64,000 nucleotides of DNA from the NCBI GenBank assembly GCA_965263335.1, contig CBDHHE010000001.1, forward strand, positions 4,154,001-4,218,000, read 5' to 3'. Source of the DNA: Thermohalobaculum sp965263335. GTDB lineage: Bacteria; Pseudomonadota; Alphaproteobacteria; Rhodobacterales; Rhodobacteraceae. Shown here in pieces: positions 34,269-42,526 of the stretch. Below the pieces are notes generated by a model that was not told the origin of the DNA, ran no database searches, and was given only the letters and a program-made list of their open reading frames with translations. How positions within the stretch are numbered: the first letter of the stretch is position 1; each line of letters opens with the position of its first letter. Made by a program: the position numbers and the translations under genes.

Positions 34269-34786
34269 GCGACGTCGTCATTCGTGCGCCTGTCCCGCAG
34301 GATGTGGCGCCGATCACGCATATCGCAAATCAGCCGGCGGTGTTGGCCAATGCGCTCAATCATCCGCACACGGCGGAGGGCGCGATCCGGAACAGCCTTC
34401 TGGAGCCGCCGTCAGGAACGCATGTGCTGATTGCTGTTCTGGACGGGCAGCCTGTGGGGCAGGGCACGCTGATGCCGGGCAGCGCAAGGAAAAGGCATAC
34501 CGGAAAGATCTTTCTGTTCGTTGGCGAAGCGCACTGGGGCAGAGGTGCCGGGCGGGCGCTGATGACCAACCTGCTTGATCTTGCCGACAACTGGATCGGC
34601 CTGAGGCGCCTGCAACTCGAAGTCGCCGCCGACAATGCTCGGGCGATTTCGCTCTACGAAAGTCTAGGCTTCGAGCAGGAGGGGCGCCTGCGCTGCGACA
34701 CGCTCACCGACGGCGTGCTGTGCGACAGCGTCGTCATGGGCAGGCTCCGCGCCGCGCCGGAGCCCTTGCGAGAGGGGCGGGAATGA
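34265..34786 (+). CDS. GNAT acetyltransferase in the phn operon
   Basis: 173 residues from ATG 34265, overlapping the phnJ stop by ATGA. GNAT fold: acetyl-CoA loop FLFVGEAHWGRGAGRALMTNLLDLAD and LQLEVAADNARAISLYESLGFEQEGR. Residue length exceeds E. coli PhnO (144) and the sequence is closer to general N-acyltransferases, but the operon position implies a PhnO-like job of acetylating aminoalkylphosphonates so they resist or feed the pathway. That function is inferred. Confidence 0.9.
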   Translation: MSDVVIRAPVPQDVAPITHIANQPAVLANALNHPHTAEGAIRNSLLEPPSGTHVLIAVLDGQPVGQGTLMPGSARKRHTGKIFLFVGEAHWGRGAGRALMTNLLDLADNWIGLRRLQLEVAADNARAISLYESLGFEQEGRLRCDTLTDGVLCDSVVMGRLRAAPEPLREGRE

Positions 34787-35232
34787 TGCGCGCGCGCACC
34801 GCTAAACTTGCCGCAAGGGGGTCAAGGTCCCACATCCCACAGTTCGGTTTCAAATCGTACCGTGGGTTTTGGCAGGGGCGTATCGTGCGCGATCTGATCT
34901 TGCAGTTGCATGTCTACGATCTTCGGCTGGGCAGAGGCGACGAATTTATGATGCACTACCACGCCTGCGTGAAGCGGGTGTTCGAGCGTCATGAATTCGA
35001 AATCATCTACCACACGGAACGGGTTGCCGCGGAGGACTACAATCCTCACGTCCACTGGCTGCTCGCATGGCATGACGCGCAGAAGGCCAAGATCGCATGG
35101 TCGGGCCTGAACGCCGATGAGGAGTGGATTGGGCTGCGCTGCGCCGTCGAGACGGGCGATGTGGTGCGCCGTGTCCGCAACAGGACGTTCGTCCGGGGCC
35201 CGAACAAGACAAAGAAGGGGAAGGCGACGTGA
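34783..35232 (+). CDS. NIPSNAP-like protein in the phn operon
   Basis: 149 residues from ATG 34783, overlapping the GNAT stop, and its own stop overlaps phnK (GTGA). From residue about 40 the sequence follows NIPSNAP style: a strand with LQLHVYDLRLGRGDEFMMHY, a helix with RVFERHEFEIIYH, and a closing VHWLLAWHDAQKAKIAWSGL. The N terminus is basic. NIPSNAP proteins have unclear, sometimes oligomerising or enzymatic roles and are not a usual C-P lyase component. The assignment is by pattern and deserves a profile search. Confidence 0.65.
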   Translation: MMRARTAKLAARGSRSHIPQFGFKSYRGFWQGRIVRDLILQLHVYDLRLGRGDEFMMHYHACVKRVFERHEFEIIYHTERVAAEDYNPHVHWLLAWHDAQKAKIAWSGLNADEEWIGLRCAVETGDVVRRVRNRTFVRGPNKTKKGKAT

Positions 35233-35999
35233 CGCCGCTTTTGCAAGTCGAGAACCTCTCGAAATCCTATGGTGCGCAACTCGGATGTGCGGATGTCAGC
35301 TTCGATCTGTGGCCTGGAGAGGTGCTGGGGATCGTCGGCGAATCCGGCTCGGGGAAGACGACCCTCGTGAACTGTCTCTCGGGGCATCTGACGCCGCAGA
35401 GCGGCCGGGTTTGCTATGACACCCGCGCGGATGGCATGCGGGACGTGCTCGAGATGTCCGAACCCGAGCGGCGCATGCTGATGCGGACCGACTGGGCGAT
35501 GGTTCACCAGAACCCGCGGGACGGACTTCGGATGACGGTCTCGGCGGGGGCGAATGTTGGCGAGCGGCTGATGGCGGTGGGCGCCCGGCACTATGGGCGC
35601 ATTCGTGGGGACGCGCTCGACTGGCTTGAACGGGTTGAGATTGCGGAAAGCCGGATTGATGACCGGCCCTCGACCTTCTCGGGCGGCATGCAGCAGAGGC
35701 TGCAGATTGCCAGGTGCCTTGTGACCGGGCCGCGGCTTGTCTTCATGGACGAGCCGACGGGCGGGTTGGACGTCAGCGTGCAAGCGCGTCTTCTCGACCT
35801 GATCCGGGGGCTGGTGCGCAGGCTGGGGCTGTCGGCGATCATCGTGACCCATGATCTCGCGGTGGTGCGGCTTCTGGCAGACAGGCTGATGGTGATGCGC
35901 GGGGGCCATGTGATCGAGAGCGGTCTGACCGACCAGGTGCTCGACGATCCTCAGGAGGCCTATACGCAGCTTCTCGTCAGCTCTGTGTTGAGGGTGTGA
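35229..35999 (+). CDS. phnK: C-P lyase ATP-binding subunit PhnK
   Basis: 256 residues from GTG 35229, overlapping the NIPSNAP-like stop. ABC ATPase: Walker A GESGSGKTT, signature SGGMQQR, Walker B LVFMDEPTGGLD, H-loop VTHDLAV. PhnK docks on PhnGHIJ. A 73-base GC-rich gap separates it from phnL. Confidence 0.95.
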   Translation: MTPLLQVENLSKSYGAQLGCADVSFDLWPGEVLGIVGESGSGKTTLVNCLSGHLTPQSGRVCYDTRADGMRDVLEMSEPERRMLMRTDWAMVHQNPRDGLRMTVSAGANVGERLMAVGARHYGRIRGDALDWLERVEIAESRIDDRPSTFSGGMQQRLQIARCLVTGPRLVFMDEPTGGLDVSVQARLLDLIRGLVRRLGLSAIIVTHDLAVVRLLADRLMVMRGGHVIESGLTDQVLDDPQEAYTQLLVSSVLRV

Positions 36000-36072
36000 T
36001 GCGCGCGCAGCGACGCGGCCCACCCACCCACCCCCGCGCCGCTGCGCGCGACCCGCTCGGGAGCCTGGATGC

Positions 36073-36759
36073 ATGACGCCCATGATCGAGATCCAAGACC
36101 TTGAGAAGTCATTCACCCTGCACACGCAGGGCGGCGTTGTGCTGCCTGTGCTGGCCGGTGTCGATCTGACGGTTGCGCCGGGCGAATGCGTGGCGCTCAC
36201 GGGCGCCTCGGGTGCCGGCAAGTCGACGCTGATGCGCATGGTGTACGGAAACTATCTGATCGGCGGAGGCTCGATCCGGGTCGGCGACACCGATGTCGCG
36301 ACTGCCGACAGCCGGGCGCTGATGGCGTTGCGCCGGCGGACACTGGGGTATGTCAGTCAGTTCCTGCGCGTGGTGCCGCGTGTTGCGACACTCGATGTCG
36401 TGGCGGATCCGTTGATGGCGCTTGGCGCCGATGACGACGAGGCAAAGACGCGCGCGCGGTCGCTGCTGGAACGATTGCGCATACCCGCGGCGCTCTGGTC
36501 CCTGTCGCCGCTGACGTTCTCCGGCGGCGAACAGCAGCGGGTCAACCTGGCGCGTGGCTTCGTGCACCGCTATCCCGCGCTGCTCCTCGACGAGCCGACG
36601 GCCTCGCTCGATCCGGTCAACCGCGAGACCGTGCTGGAACTGATCGAGGAGGCCAAGGCGGACGGCGCCGCGATCCTCGGGATTTTCCATGACGCGGCCG
36701 CTCGCGGCAGAATAGCCGATCGTGAGGTCGACATGACCCGGTTTGCGAGCGCGGCATGA
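36073..36759 (+). CDS. phnL: C-P lyase ATP-binding protein PhnL
   Basis: 228 residues from ATG 36073. Walker A GASGAGKST, the PhnL-like YLIGGGSIRV stretch, signature FSGGEQQR, Walker B LLLDEPTASLD. PhnL helps form the ribose-phosphonate nucleotide. The stop overlaps phnN. Confidence 0.95.
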   Translation: MTPMIEIQDLEKSFTLHTQGGVVLPVLAGVDLTVAPGECVALTGASGAGKSTLMRMVYGNYLIGGGSIRVGDTDVATADSRALMALRRRTLGYVSQFLRVVPRVATLDVVADPLMALGADDDEAKTRARSLLERLRIPAALWSLSPLTFSGGEQQRVNLARGFVHRYPALLLDEPTASLDPVNRETVLELIEEAKADGAAILGIFHDAAARGRIADREVDMTRFASAA

Positions 36760-37316
36760 GGGCGACGCGGGGCACGCTGTTCCTCGTGGTCGGGGCCTCG
36801 GCCGCCGGCAAGGACACGCTGATCGACGCGGCCCGCGCCGCTCGCCCCGACATCATCTTTCCACGCCGCGTGGTGGTGCAGCCCGACGCAGACAGTCCGC
36901 GGATCGGCGAGGCGGTCGACGCCGTCAGTCCCGGTCGCTTTGACGAAATGGCGGCGTCGGGCGCGTTTGCGCTCTGGTGGCATGCGCATGGGCTCGGCTA
37001 TGGGGTGCCGGCGCAGGTCAGCAGCGATCTGGCCGCAGGCCGGGACGTGATGGTCAATGTCTCGCGCACGGTGATCGACGAGGCGCGCCGGACATTCGCA
37101 CCGCTGCGCATTCTTGTTGTGACCGCCTCGGTCGAGACCCGCGCCAAGCGTCTTGCCGCACGCGGACGAGAGACGCCGGAGGAAATCGAGAGCCGTTTGC
37201 GCCGCGGCGCCATGACCGCGCCCGAGGGGCCGGATGTGATCACCATTCACAATGACGGCGCGCCGGAGCCTGCGATCGAGGCCTTCCTGACGGCGCTTCA
37301 GCCGGTCAGAGCGTAG
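36756..37316 (+). CDS. phnN: Ribose 1,5-bisphosphokinase PhnN
   Basis: 186 residues from ATG 36756, overlapping phnL by ATGA. Guanylate-kinase-like P loop GASAAGKDT near residue 12, then FPRRVV and FALWWHAHGLGYG motifs typical of PhnN. It converts ribose 1,5-bisphosphate to PRPP, linking phosphonate catabolism to nucleotide pools. Its 3' end overlaps the convergent DUF1045 gene by 19 bases. Confidence 0.96.
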   Translation: MRATRGTLFLVVGASAAGKDTLIDAARAARPDIIFPRRVVVQPDADSPRIGEAVDAVSPGRFDEMAASGAFALWWHAHGLGYGVPAQVSSDLAAGRDVMVNVSRTVIDEARRTFAPLRILVVTASVETRAKRLAARGRETPEEIESRLRRGAMTAPEGPDVITIHNDGAPEPAIEAFLTALQPVRA

Positions 37317-37996
37317 CGCGCGAGCATATGGAAAGGCGCACCGTCTCCAGGATCGCCGCAGAGCGTGATCTCGGTCACCTCGAGCGGCTTTGCCAGAGCA
37401 GGTCCGGCCATCCGCGCCGCGACCCCGTGCAGTGCGGCCCGCGCGTCGGGATCAAGCGCGCTGAGCCGGCCGGACAATGTCATGTGAAACCGGAACTGAT
37501 CGAGCACGAACGGGTAGCCCCAGATCATCAGATTGGCGTCCTGCTCGGGCGTGAGCCCGGCCTTGCGCCGGCGTTCGAGTTCGGCCTCATCCGGCGGGGC
37601 CCGGAACGGGTCGAGATCCGTCACCGAGGCCGCTGCCAGGGCATCGAGCCCGGGAACGGGCTCTGCCGGGGTCAGTGCGAGAAACCCGAAATGGTCGGTC
37701 AGGGCCAGTTTCAGGGTGCCCGCTGCCGGGCGGCCGGCAGCGAACCGCGTCAGCGCACCGTCGAGTTCGGCCGCCACCCGGCCTTGGGCCAGCTTGAACG
37801 GTGCCTTCATGGTTCCATGAAAGCCGTAGCGGCGCGGTGTTGCGGTGATCGCGGGCAGGTCCGGCACATCCTCGGGCTGGGGCACGCTGCGGCGCGCGTC
37901 CATGTCCCAACCAAGCCATCGCGCTCCGAAGGCCGCCAGTGCGCTGTCGGCCGGTGGCGTCCAGTAGATGGCGTATCGCGTGTACTTTCCGAACAT
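37298..37996 (-). CDS. DUF1045 putative phosphonate metabolism protein (2H phosphoesterase-like)
   Basis: 232 residues from ATG 37996; longer frames overlap phnM. Opens RYAIYWTPPADSALAAFGARWLGWD and has two H-x-T motifs (YGFHGTMKAPF and FHMTLSG), the hallmark of the 2H phosphoesterase fold. This family recurs next to C-P lyase genes and is named accordingly, though its reaction is not established; hydrolysis of a cyclic phosphate is plausible. It is convergent with phnN and divergent from phnM. Confidence 0.92.
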   Translation of the reverse strand: MFGKYTRYAIYWTPPADSALAAFGARWLGWDMDARRSVPQPEDVPDLPAITATPRRYGFHGTMKAPFKLAQGRVAAELDGALTRFAAGRPAAGTLKLALTDHFGFLALTPAEPVPGLDALAAASVTDLDPFRAPPDEAELERRRKAGLTPEQDANLMIWGYPFVLDQFRFHMTLSGRLSALDPDARAALHGVAARMAGPALAKPLEVTEITLCGDPGDGAPFHMLARYALTG

Positions 37997-38088
37997 ACCG
38001 ACAAGATAGTCCGGATCTCGCCCGCCGCATGTCATGGTTTTTTGACGAACGTGCGCGCCGGGACGAACCACCCATCCCGGAGCGTCTC

Positions 38089-39240
38089 GTGAGCCCCTCG
38101 CCACAGCCCGTCGCACTCCGGAACGCGCGCATCGTGTTGCCGCACGAGGTGGTCACGGGGTCGGTGTGCGTGCAGGACGGCGTGATCACGTCGATCGACC
38201 CGGGACAGGGCAGCGTTGGCGAGGACTGTGAGGGCGCGCTCCTGCTGCCGGGGCTGATCGAGCTTCACACCGACAACCTCGAGCGCCACATCCGTCCCCG
38301 TCCGGCGGTGGTCTGGCCGGGCCCGGCGGCTGTGCTGGCGCATGATGGCGAACTCGCGTCAGTCGGCATCACCACCGTCTTCGATGCGATCCGGGTCGGG
38401 CGTCGGGATCTGCCGCACACATCTCTCGAGAGCAAGCGCTACGCACGCCCGGTGGCGGACGCGCTCACCCAACTGCGCACCGCGCGGGCCCTCAGGATCG
38501 ATCATTTCCTGCACCTGCGTTGCGAGGTGAGCGCGGCCTCGGTGCTCGAGGAACTCGATGAGTTCGGGGAAGATCCGCTTGTGCGTCTGGTCTCGCTCAT
38601 GGATCACACGCCCGGTCAGCGCCAGTATCGCGACATCGATCGGTTCCGGGAGCACTATCGCGGGCGGCACGGGCTGAGCGGGCCGCCGCTGGAAGCTTTC
38701 ATCGAGGCAGCGATCGCGGATGCAGCGCACTTTTGCGCGCCGAACGAGACCGGCGTGGCGGCGCGGGCGCGTAAAATGCGTGCCGTGATCGGCAGCCATG
38801 ACGACACGACGCCTGCCCATGTGGCGCGCTCGGCCGAGCTTGGGGTCGGATTTGCCGAGTTTCCCACCACCGTCGAGGCGGCGCGGGCGCTGAACGAGCA
38901 GGGGATCCCGGTTATGATGGGCGCGCCCAACTTGCTGCGCGGCGGGTCGCACTCCGGCAACGTTGCGGCGGCGACCCTGGCCGATGCCGGGCTCGTGGAC
39001 ATCCTGTCATCCGACTACGTGCCGTCGGCGCTGCTCACCGGTGCACTGCGTCTCGGGGACCTGACGGGCGACCTGCCCGCTGCCGTCTCGACGGTGACGC
39101 GGACACCGGCCCGCGTGGCGGGTCTCGACGACCGCGGCGAGATCGCCGAAGGCATGCGCGCGGATCTGGTCCTCGTCCACGAGGCCGCCGAGTGTGCGGT
39201 CGTCCGCCAGGTCTGGGCCGCTGGACGGGTGGTTGCCTAG
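38089..39240 (+). CDS. phnM: Phosphonate-ribose triphosphate pyrophosphatase PhnM
   Basis: 383 residues from GTG 38089, chosen since GGAG lies six bases upstream and the length matches the 378-residue E. coli protein; an in-frame ATG 60 bases earlier is less likely. Amidohydrolase fold: metal site GLIELHTDNLERH, GSHDDTTPAH, and SSDYVPSALL near the end. PhnM removes pyrophosphate from the ribose phosphonate triphosphate before PhnJ acts. It stops two bases before the convergent M48 gene. Confidence 0.95.
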   Translation: MSPSPQPVALRNARIVLPHEVVTGSVCVQDGVITSIDPGQGSVGEDCEGALLLPGLIELHTDNLERHIRPRPAVVWPGPAAVLAHDGELASVGITTVFDAIRVGRRDLPHTSLESKRYARPVADALTQLRTARALRIDHFLHLRCEVSAASVLEELDEFGEDPLVRLVSLMDHTPGQRQYRDIDRFREHYRGRHGLSGPPLEAFIEAAIADAAHFCAPNETGVAARARKMRAVIGSHDDTTPAHVARSAELGVGFAEFPTTVEAARALNEQGIPVMMGAPNLLRGGSHSGNVAAATLADAGLVDILSSDYVPSALLTGALRLGDLTGDLPAAVSTVTRTPARVAGLDDRGEIAEGMRADLVLVHEAAECAVVRQVWAAGRVVA

Positions 39241-39242
39241 GT

Positions 39243-39950
39243 CTACTCGATGGTGTCAGGGGCGTGCCCCTGCCATCTGGCCGCGTTGTCCCGGATCGCC
39301 TGGGCCCGGTCCTCGACCGGCGGATGGCTCGCCAGCCACGCGGGCCCGCTTGCGCCACGAATGCCGGGCGTGAAGTCCGGCAGCTTCTCCAGCATGGCCG
39401 CCTGAGGCTCGGCACCCAGCCCCGAGCGCACCATCAACGCGGTGGCATAGGCATCCGCCTCGAATTCATCGCGGCGCGAGAGCCGTGCCGTCACCAGGCT
39501 GAGGAGCCAGGCGGAAATGTACCATCCGAAATAGGGGATCAGCCGGCCGAGCACGCCTCCCAGCACCAGATGCAGCGCCTGCCGGCCCGCGACCTCGAAG
39601 GCGCGGCGTTTCATGTGCCCGAGCGCCAGGTGACCCAGCTCATGCGCTGCAACCGAGGCCAGCTCGGGCGCGGTGATCTGGCCGGAACGGAACCGGTCGA
39701 ACAGGCCCTCGGTCAGATAGATGTCGCCGGTGTCCGTGGCGAACCCGTTGATCGAGGGATCGCGCATCAGCCGCACCTCGACCTGCTCGATCCCGGCGGC
39801 GGTGGCCAGGCGCGCCAGCAGGGCGTCAAGCTGGTCATTCTTCAGCGGCCGCGACCGCCGGCGCAGAGAGCGGCCGGAACTGATCGCACGGGCCTTCCAC
39901 ATCACATAGATGAAGGCAACGAACAGGACGGGTATCAGAAGCTTGATCAT
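39243..39950 (-). CDS. M48-family metallopeptidase, membrane-anchored
   Basis: 235 residues from ATG 39950; longer frames run antisense into the VOC gene. An N-terminal membrane helix (LLIPVLFVAFIYVMW) and a basic region lead to the protease domain with the zinc motif HELGHLALGH (about residues 100-109) and a downstream EFEADAYAT glutamate ligand; another membrane helix lies between. M48 proteases clear misfolded membrane or periplasmic proteins. Short relative to HtpX but complete at the active site. Confidence 0.92.
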   Translation of the reverse strand: MIKLLIPVLFVAFIYVMWKARAISSGRSLRRRSRPLKNDQLDALLARLATAAGIEQVEVRLMRDPSINGFATDTGDIYLTEGLFDRFRSGQITAPELASVAAHELGHLALGHMKRRAFEVAGRQALHLVLGGVLGRLIPYFGWYISAWLLSLVTARLSRRDEFEADAYATALMVRSGLGAEPQAAMLEKLPDFTPGIRGASGPAWLASHPPVEDRAQAIRDNAARWQGHAPDTIE

Positions 39951-40097
39951 GCTCTGGATATAGAGCGCCCGGTGCCTGTCGTCACCTCCCCGCCCGGTCC
40001 TTCTCGAAAGCGCAATGGTCCTTTGCGGCACCGTGTGGTCCCCGTGCGCTCTGGGATTGTTATATCTGTTGGCACCAAAGCTTAGACGGAGACCGGC

Positions 40098-40613
40098 ATG
40101 ACACCTCTGACACCCGCCCCGCGCCCGGCATCGCCGCAGGTCCGGATTGGCCACGTTCACCTGCGGGTTTCCGATCTCGACAGATCGGTCGCGTTCTATT
40201 CGACCGTGCTGGGCCTCGATGTGACGCAGAAATTTGGCGACCAGGCCGCGTTCCTGTCCGCGGGCGGCTATCACCATCATCTCGGGCTCAACATCTGGGA
40301 GAGCGCCGGCGGCACTCCGCCGCCCAAGGGCCACACCGGGCTCTACCACACGGCGTTTCTGTATCCGACGCGGGCCGATCTGGCGGATGCCGTGAGGCGC
40401 GTCCTTGACGCGGGCCACCGGATCACCGGCAAGGCGGATCACGGGGTCTCCGAGGCTGTCTATCTCGACGATCCGGACGGCAATGGCGTCGAGCTCTATC
40501 GGGACAAGCCCGAGGACCAGTGGCCGCTGGACGCGGACGGACAGCTCAAGATGGTCAATGTGCCTCTGGACCTCGAGGCCCTGCTGGCAGAGGCGCCGCC
40601 CATCGAAATGTGA
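40098..40613 (+). CDS. VOC-family (glyoxalase-type) metalloprotein
   Basis: 171 residues from ATG 40098. The vicinal-oxygen-chelate fold appears as IGHVHLRVSDLDRSVAFY, the metal-binding H-H-LGLN, GLYHTAFLYPTRADL and the final GVELYRD with its Glu, the pattern of catechol 2,3-dioxygenase/glyoxalase-type proteins. It ends immediately before a Zur-like palindrome. Substrate unknown. Confidence 0.9.
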   Translation: MTPLTPAPRPASPQVRIGHVHLRVSDLDRSVAFYSTVLGLDVTQKFGDQAAFLSAGGYHHHLGLNIWESAGGTPPPKGHTGLYHTAFLYPTRADLADAVRRVLDAGHRITGKADHGVSEAVYLDDPDGNGVELYRDKPEDQWPLDADGQLKMVNVPLDLEALLAEAPPIEM

Positions 40614-40616
40614 ATT

Positions 40617-40634
40617 GATATGTTATAACATTGC
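40617..40634. promoter_or_regulatory. Zur-like palindrome in promoter of the His-rich outer-membrane gene
   Basis: The site GATATGTTATAACATTGC contains the perfect palindrome ATGTTATAACAT (40620-40631), like alphaproteobacterial Zur boxes. It lies in the spacer between a -35-like TTGATA (40615-40620) and a -10-like TATACA (40636-40641), where repressor binding would block transcription. Regulator identity is inferred. Confidence 0.6.
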
Positions 40635-40689
40635 GTATACAGACCTGTCCTCGAACAACACAAGCGAATGACAGCGAGGCAGTGTCGAC

Positions 40690-41469
40690 ATGTTGAAGAA
40701 CTGGAGCCGGTGGGCGGCCCTGGCCGGAGTGGCGCTATGGGCACAGACGAGCACTGCACAGGTATTCGAAGTCATCCATCCGGACGTGATCGAAGGCGGC
40801 TTCGAGTTCGAAATCCTGAACGGCGTCGTTCTGGACAATGTCGAAGACGGCGATGAGCGCTCGGCGCACGAGATCGCGCTCGCCTATTCGCCGACCGACT
40901 TCTGGAAGACGACCCTGGCCATCGAAATCGCGAACCCGGAGAACGAGAGCGCAGAGTTCGAGGCGTTCGAATGGGAGAACGTGTTCCTGCTGCCGTTTGG
41001 CGGGGGACACGGGCACGATGGCGGGCACGATCACGGGGACCATGGTTTTCTTGAGCTCGAAGCGGTCGGCATCTTCGTGGCGCTCGAAGTGCCGAATTCG
41101 GGCGGCATCGGATCGGGGGCCGTCGAGGTCGGCCCGGTTGTCGAAGTCGCGCTCGGCCCGGTCGAGACGGTGACGAACGTCTTCTTCGAAATCCCGTTCG
41201 AGGATGAAGAGAGCGTGGGCATCGCCTATGCCGTGCAGGCACAGTATCCGGTGATCGACAAGCTCGGGGTCGGCTTCGAGGCCTTCGGTGAGCTCGAGAG
41301 CGCGTTCAACAGCGACCGCGAGGACGAGCACTTCATCGGGCCTGCGCTGTTCACCGAACTCGATCTTGGCCGCGGCCGCGTTCTCGAGCCGCGGTTCGCC
41401 ATCCTCTTTGGCGTGACCGAGGACACACCCGCAGCGGTCGCCTCCCTGAACTTCGAACTCAAGTTCTGA
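40690..41469 (+). CDS. Outer-membrane protein with histidine-rich loop, probably zinc-regulated
   Basis: 259 residues from ATG 40690. Signal peptide 1-23 ends STA-Q. The mature sequence alternates hydrophobic and acidic residues in beta strands and ends LNFELKF, with a C-terminal Phe typical of outer-membrane barrels. Residues 104-119 form a His-Gly-Asp loop (GGGHGHDGGHDHGDHG) suited to metal binding. Together with the Zur-like site upstream this suggests an outer-membrane zinc acquisition protein, but neither the metal nor transport is shown. It could be a general sensory or storage barrel. Confidence 0.8.
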   Translation: MLKNWSRWAALAGVALWAQTSTAQVFEVIHPDVIEGGFEFEILNGVVLDNVEDGDERSAHEIALAYSPTDFWKTTLAIEIANPENESAEFEAFEWENVFLLPFGGGHGHDGGHDHGDHGFLELEAVGIFVALEVPNSGGIGSGAVEVGPVVEVALGPVETVTNVFFEIPFEDEESVGIAYAVQAQYPVIDKLGVGFEAFGELESAFNSDREDEHFIGPALFTELDLGRGRVLEPRFAILFGVTEDTPAAVASLNFELKF

Positions 41470-41502
41470 GGCCCGCTGCGTGATCGGACGCCACAGGGCG
41501 CG

Positions 41503-42333
41503 TCAGATGCCGAACGGAGCGCCGCCGGTGACCGGGAGATTGACTCCCGTCACATAGTTGGCCTGCGGGCCTGCCAGATAGGCGACGGCGTGGGCCACAT
41601 CGCTTGGCAGGCCGGCCTCCCGCACGGCAACACCGGCATAGCGCTGTCGCTTAATCTCGGCGACCGGAATGCCCCGCTCTGCCGCCAGACGTTGATTCGC
41701 CGCCATGTGCATGTCCGTCGCGATGTAGCCGGGGCAGACGGTGTTGCAGAGAATGCCGTCCGGCCCGAATTCCGCCGCCAGCGTCTTGGTCAGGCCGACC
41801 AGGCCATGTTTCGTTGCGGTGTAGGCGCCAAAGCCCGGTTCCGCGCCCAGGCTCCCCGTCGAGCCGATGTTGATGATCCGGCCGCCTCCGGCCTTCCGCA
41901 TCTCCGGGATGACGGCCTGGGACATCATCATCGGGCCCAGAATGTTGACCTCGAAGCTCGACCGCCACTGGTCCGGTGTCGTGGACAGGAAATTGTCCGA
42001 TCCGGCCAGCGACCCAGCATTGTTGACCAGGATGTCGATGCCGCCAAAGCCCGACAGCGTCGCCTGAACGGCCCGGGAGACTTCGTCGGCGTCCGTCACG
42101 TCGAGGCTCAGGGCCATCGCCCGGCCGCCAGCCGCCGCGATTTCCGTCACCACGCGCTCGAGCAGACTGGCGCGTGGGTGCGCCCTGTCTCCGATGCGAA
42201 CATCGCCGCTCAGGTCAGTGACAACGACCGCAGCGCCATCCGCGGCGAGCCGGAGCGCGATCGCTCTCCCGATCCCCTGCGGCGCGGACGCGCCCGTGAT
42301 CAGCGCAACCTTTCCTGCGAGCAGTTGCGTCAT
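41503..42333 (-). CDS. Short-chain dehydrogenase/reductase
   Basis: 276 residues from ATG 42333. Cofactor loop ITGASAPQGIG (12-22), DVTDAD, NNAG, catalytic Ser148, Tyr161 and Lys165 in GSTGSLG...YTATK. The NAD(P)-dependent oxidoreductase acts on an unidentified alcohol or ketone. Possibly expressed with the upstream BMP gene, although a hairpin lies between them. Confidence 0.92.
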   Translation of the reverse strand: MTQLLAGKVALITGASAPQGIGRAIALRLAADGAAVVVTDLSGDVRIGDRAHPRASLLERVVTEIAAAGGRAMALSLDVTDADEVSRAVQATLSGFGGIDILVNNAGSLAGSDNFLSTTPDQWRSSFEVNILGPMMMSQAVIPEMRKAGGGRIINIGSTGSLGAEPGFGAYTATKHGLVGLTKTLAAEFGPDGILCNTVCPGYIATDMHMAANQRLAAERGIPVAEIKRQRYAGVAVREAGLPSDVAHAVAYLAGPQANYVTGVNLPVTGGAPFGI

Positions 42334-42442
42334 GCCTGCCTGCCGTCGCCGCCGGCGTGGTGCGCCTCAGTATCGGCGCTCCGGCGTGGCGCCTCCGGCC
42401 TCCGGGGTGCCGTACCCGACCGCAACGCTTTGAATACGGCGT

Positions 42443-42470
42443 GTGCATGTATTGTGCATGGCCCGTGCAT
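42443..42470. repeat. Three GTGCAT repeats with an 11-base period
   Basis: GTGCAT occurs at 42443, 42454 and 42465, exactly 11 bases apart, 110-138 bases upstream of the leftward SDR start. Helically phased repeats can be multimeric regulator sites. The binding protein is unknown. Confidence 0.5.
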
Positions 42471-42498
42471 TGGGGATATCTTTTGAGATCAGGAGGTT

Positions 42499-42519
42499 GG
42501 GCGGGCAGGGTGCCCGCCC
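42499..42519 (-). terminator. Hairpin after the BMP-family gene
   Basis: Nine-base arms GGGCGGGCA/TGCCCGCCC with a three-base loop lie eight bases downstream of the leftward BMP gene stop; no strong U-run follows. It may terminate or attenuate read-through into the SDR gene. Confidence 0.6.
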
Positions 42520-42526
42520 GGCCCAA

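Noticed and set aside
39951..40442. Longer start for the M48 protease
   Set aside because: The extension is antisense to the VOC gene and lacks a signal for translation.
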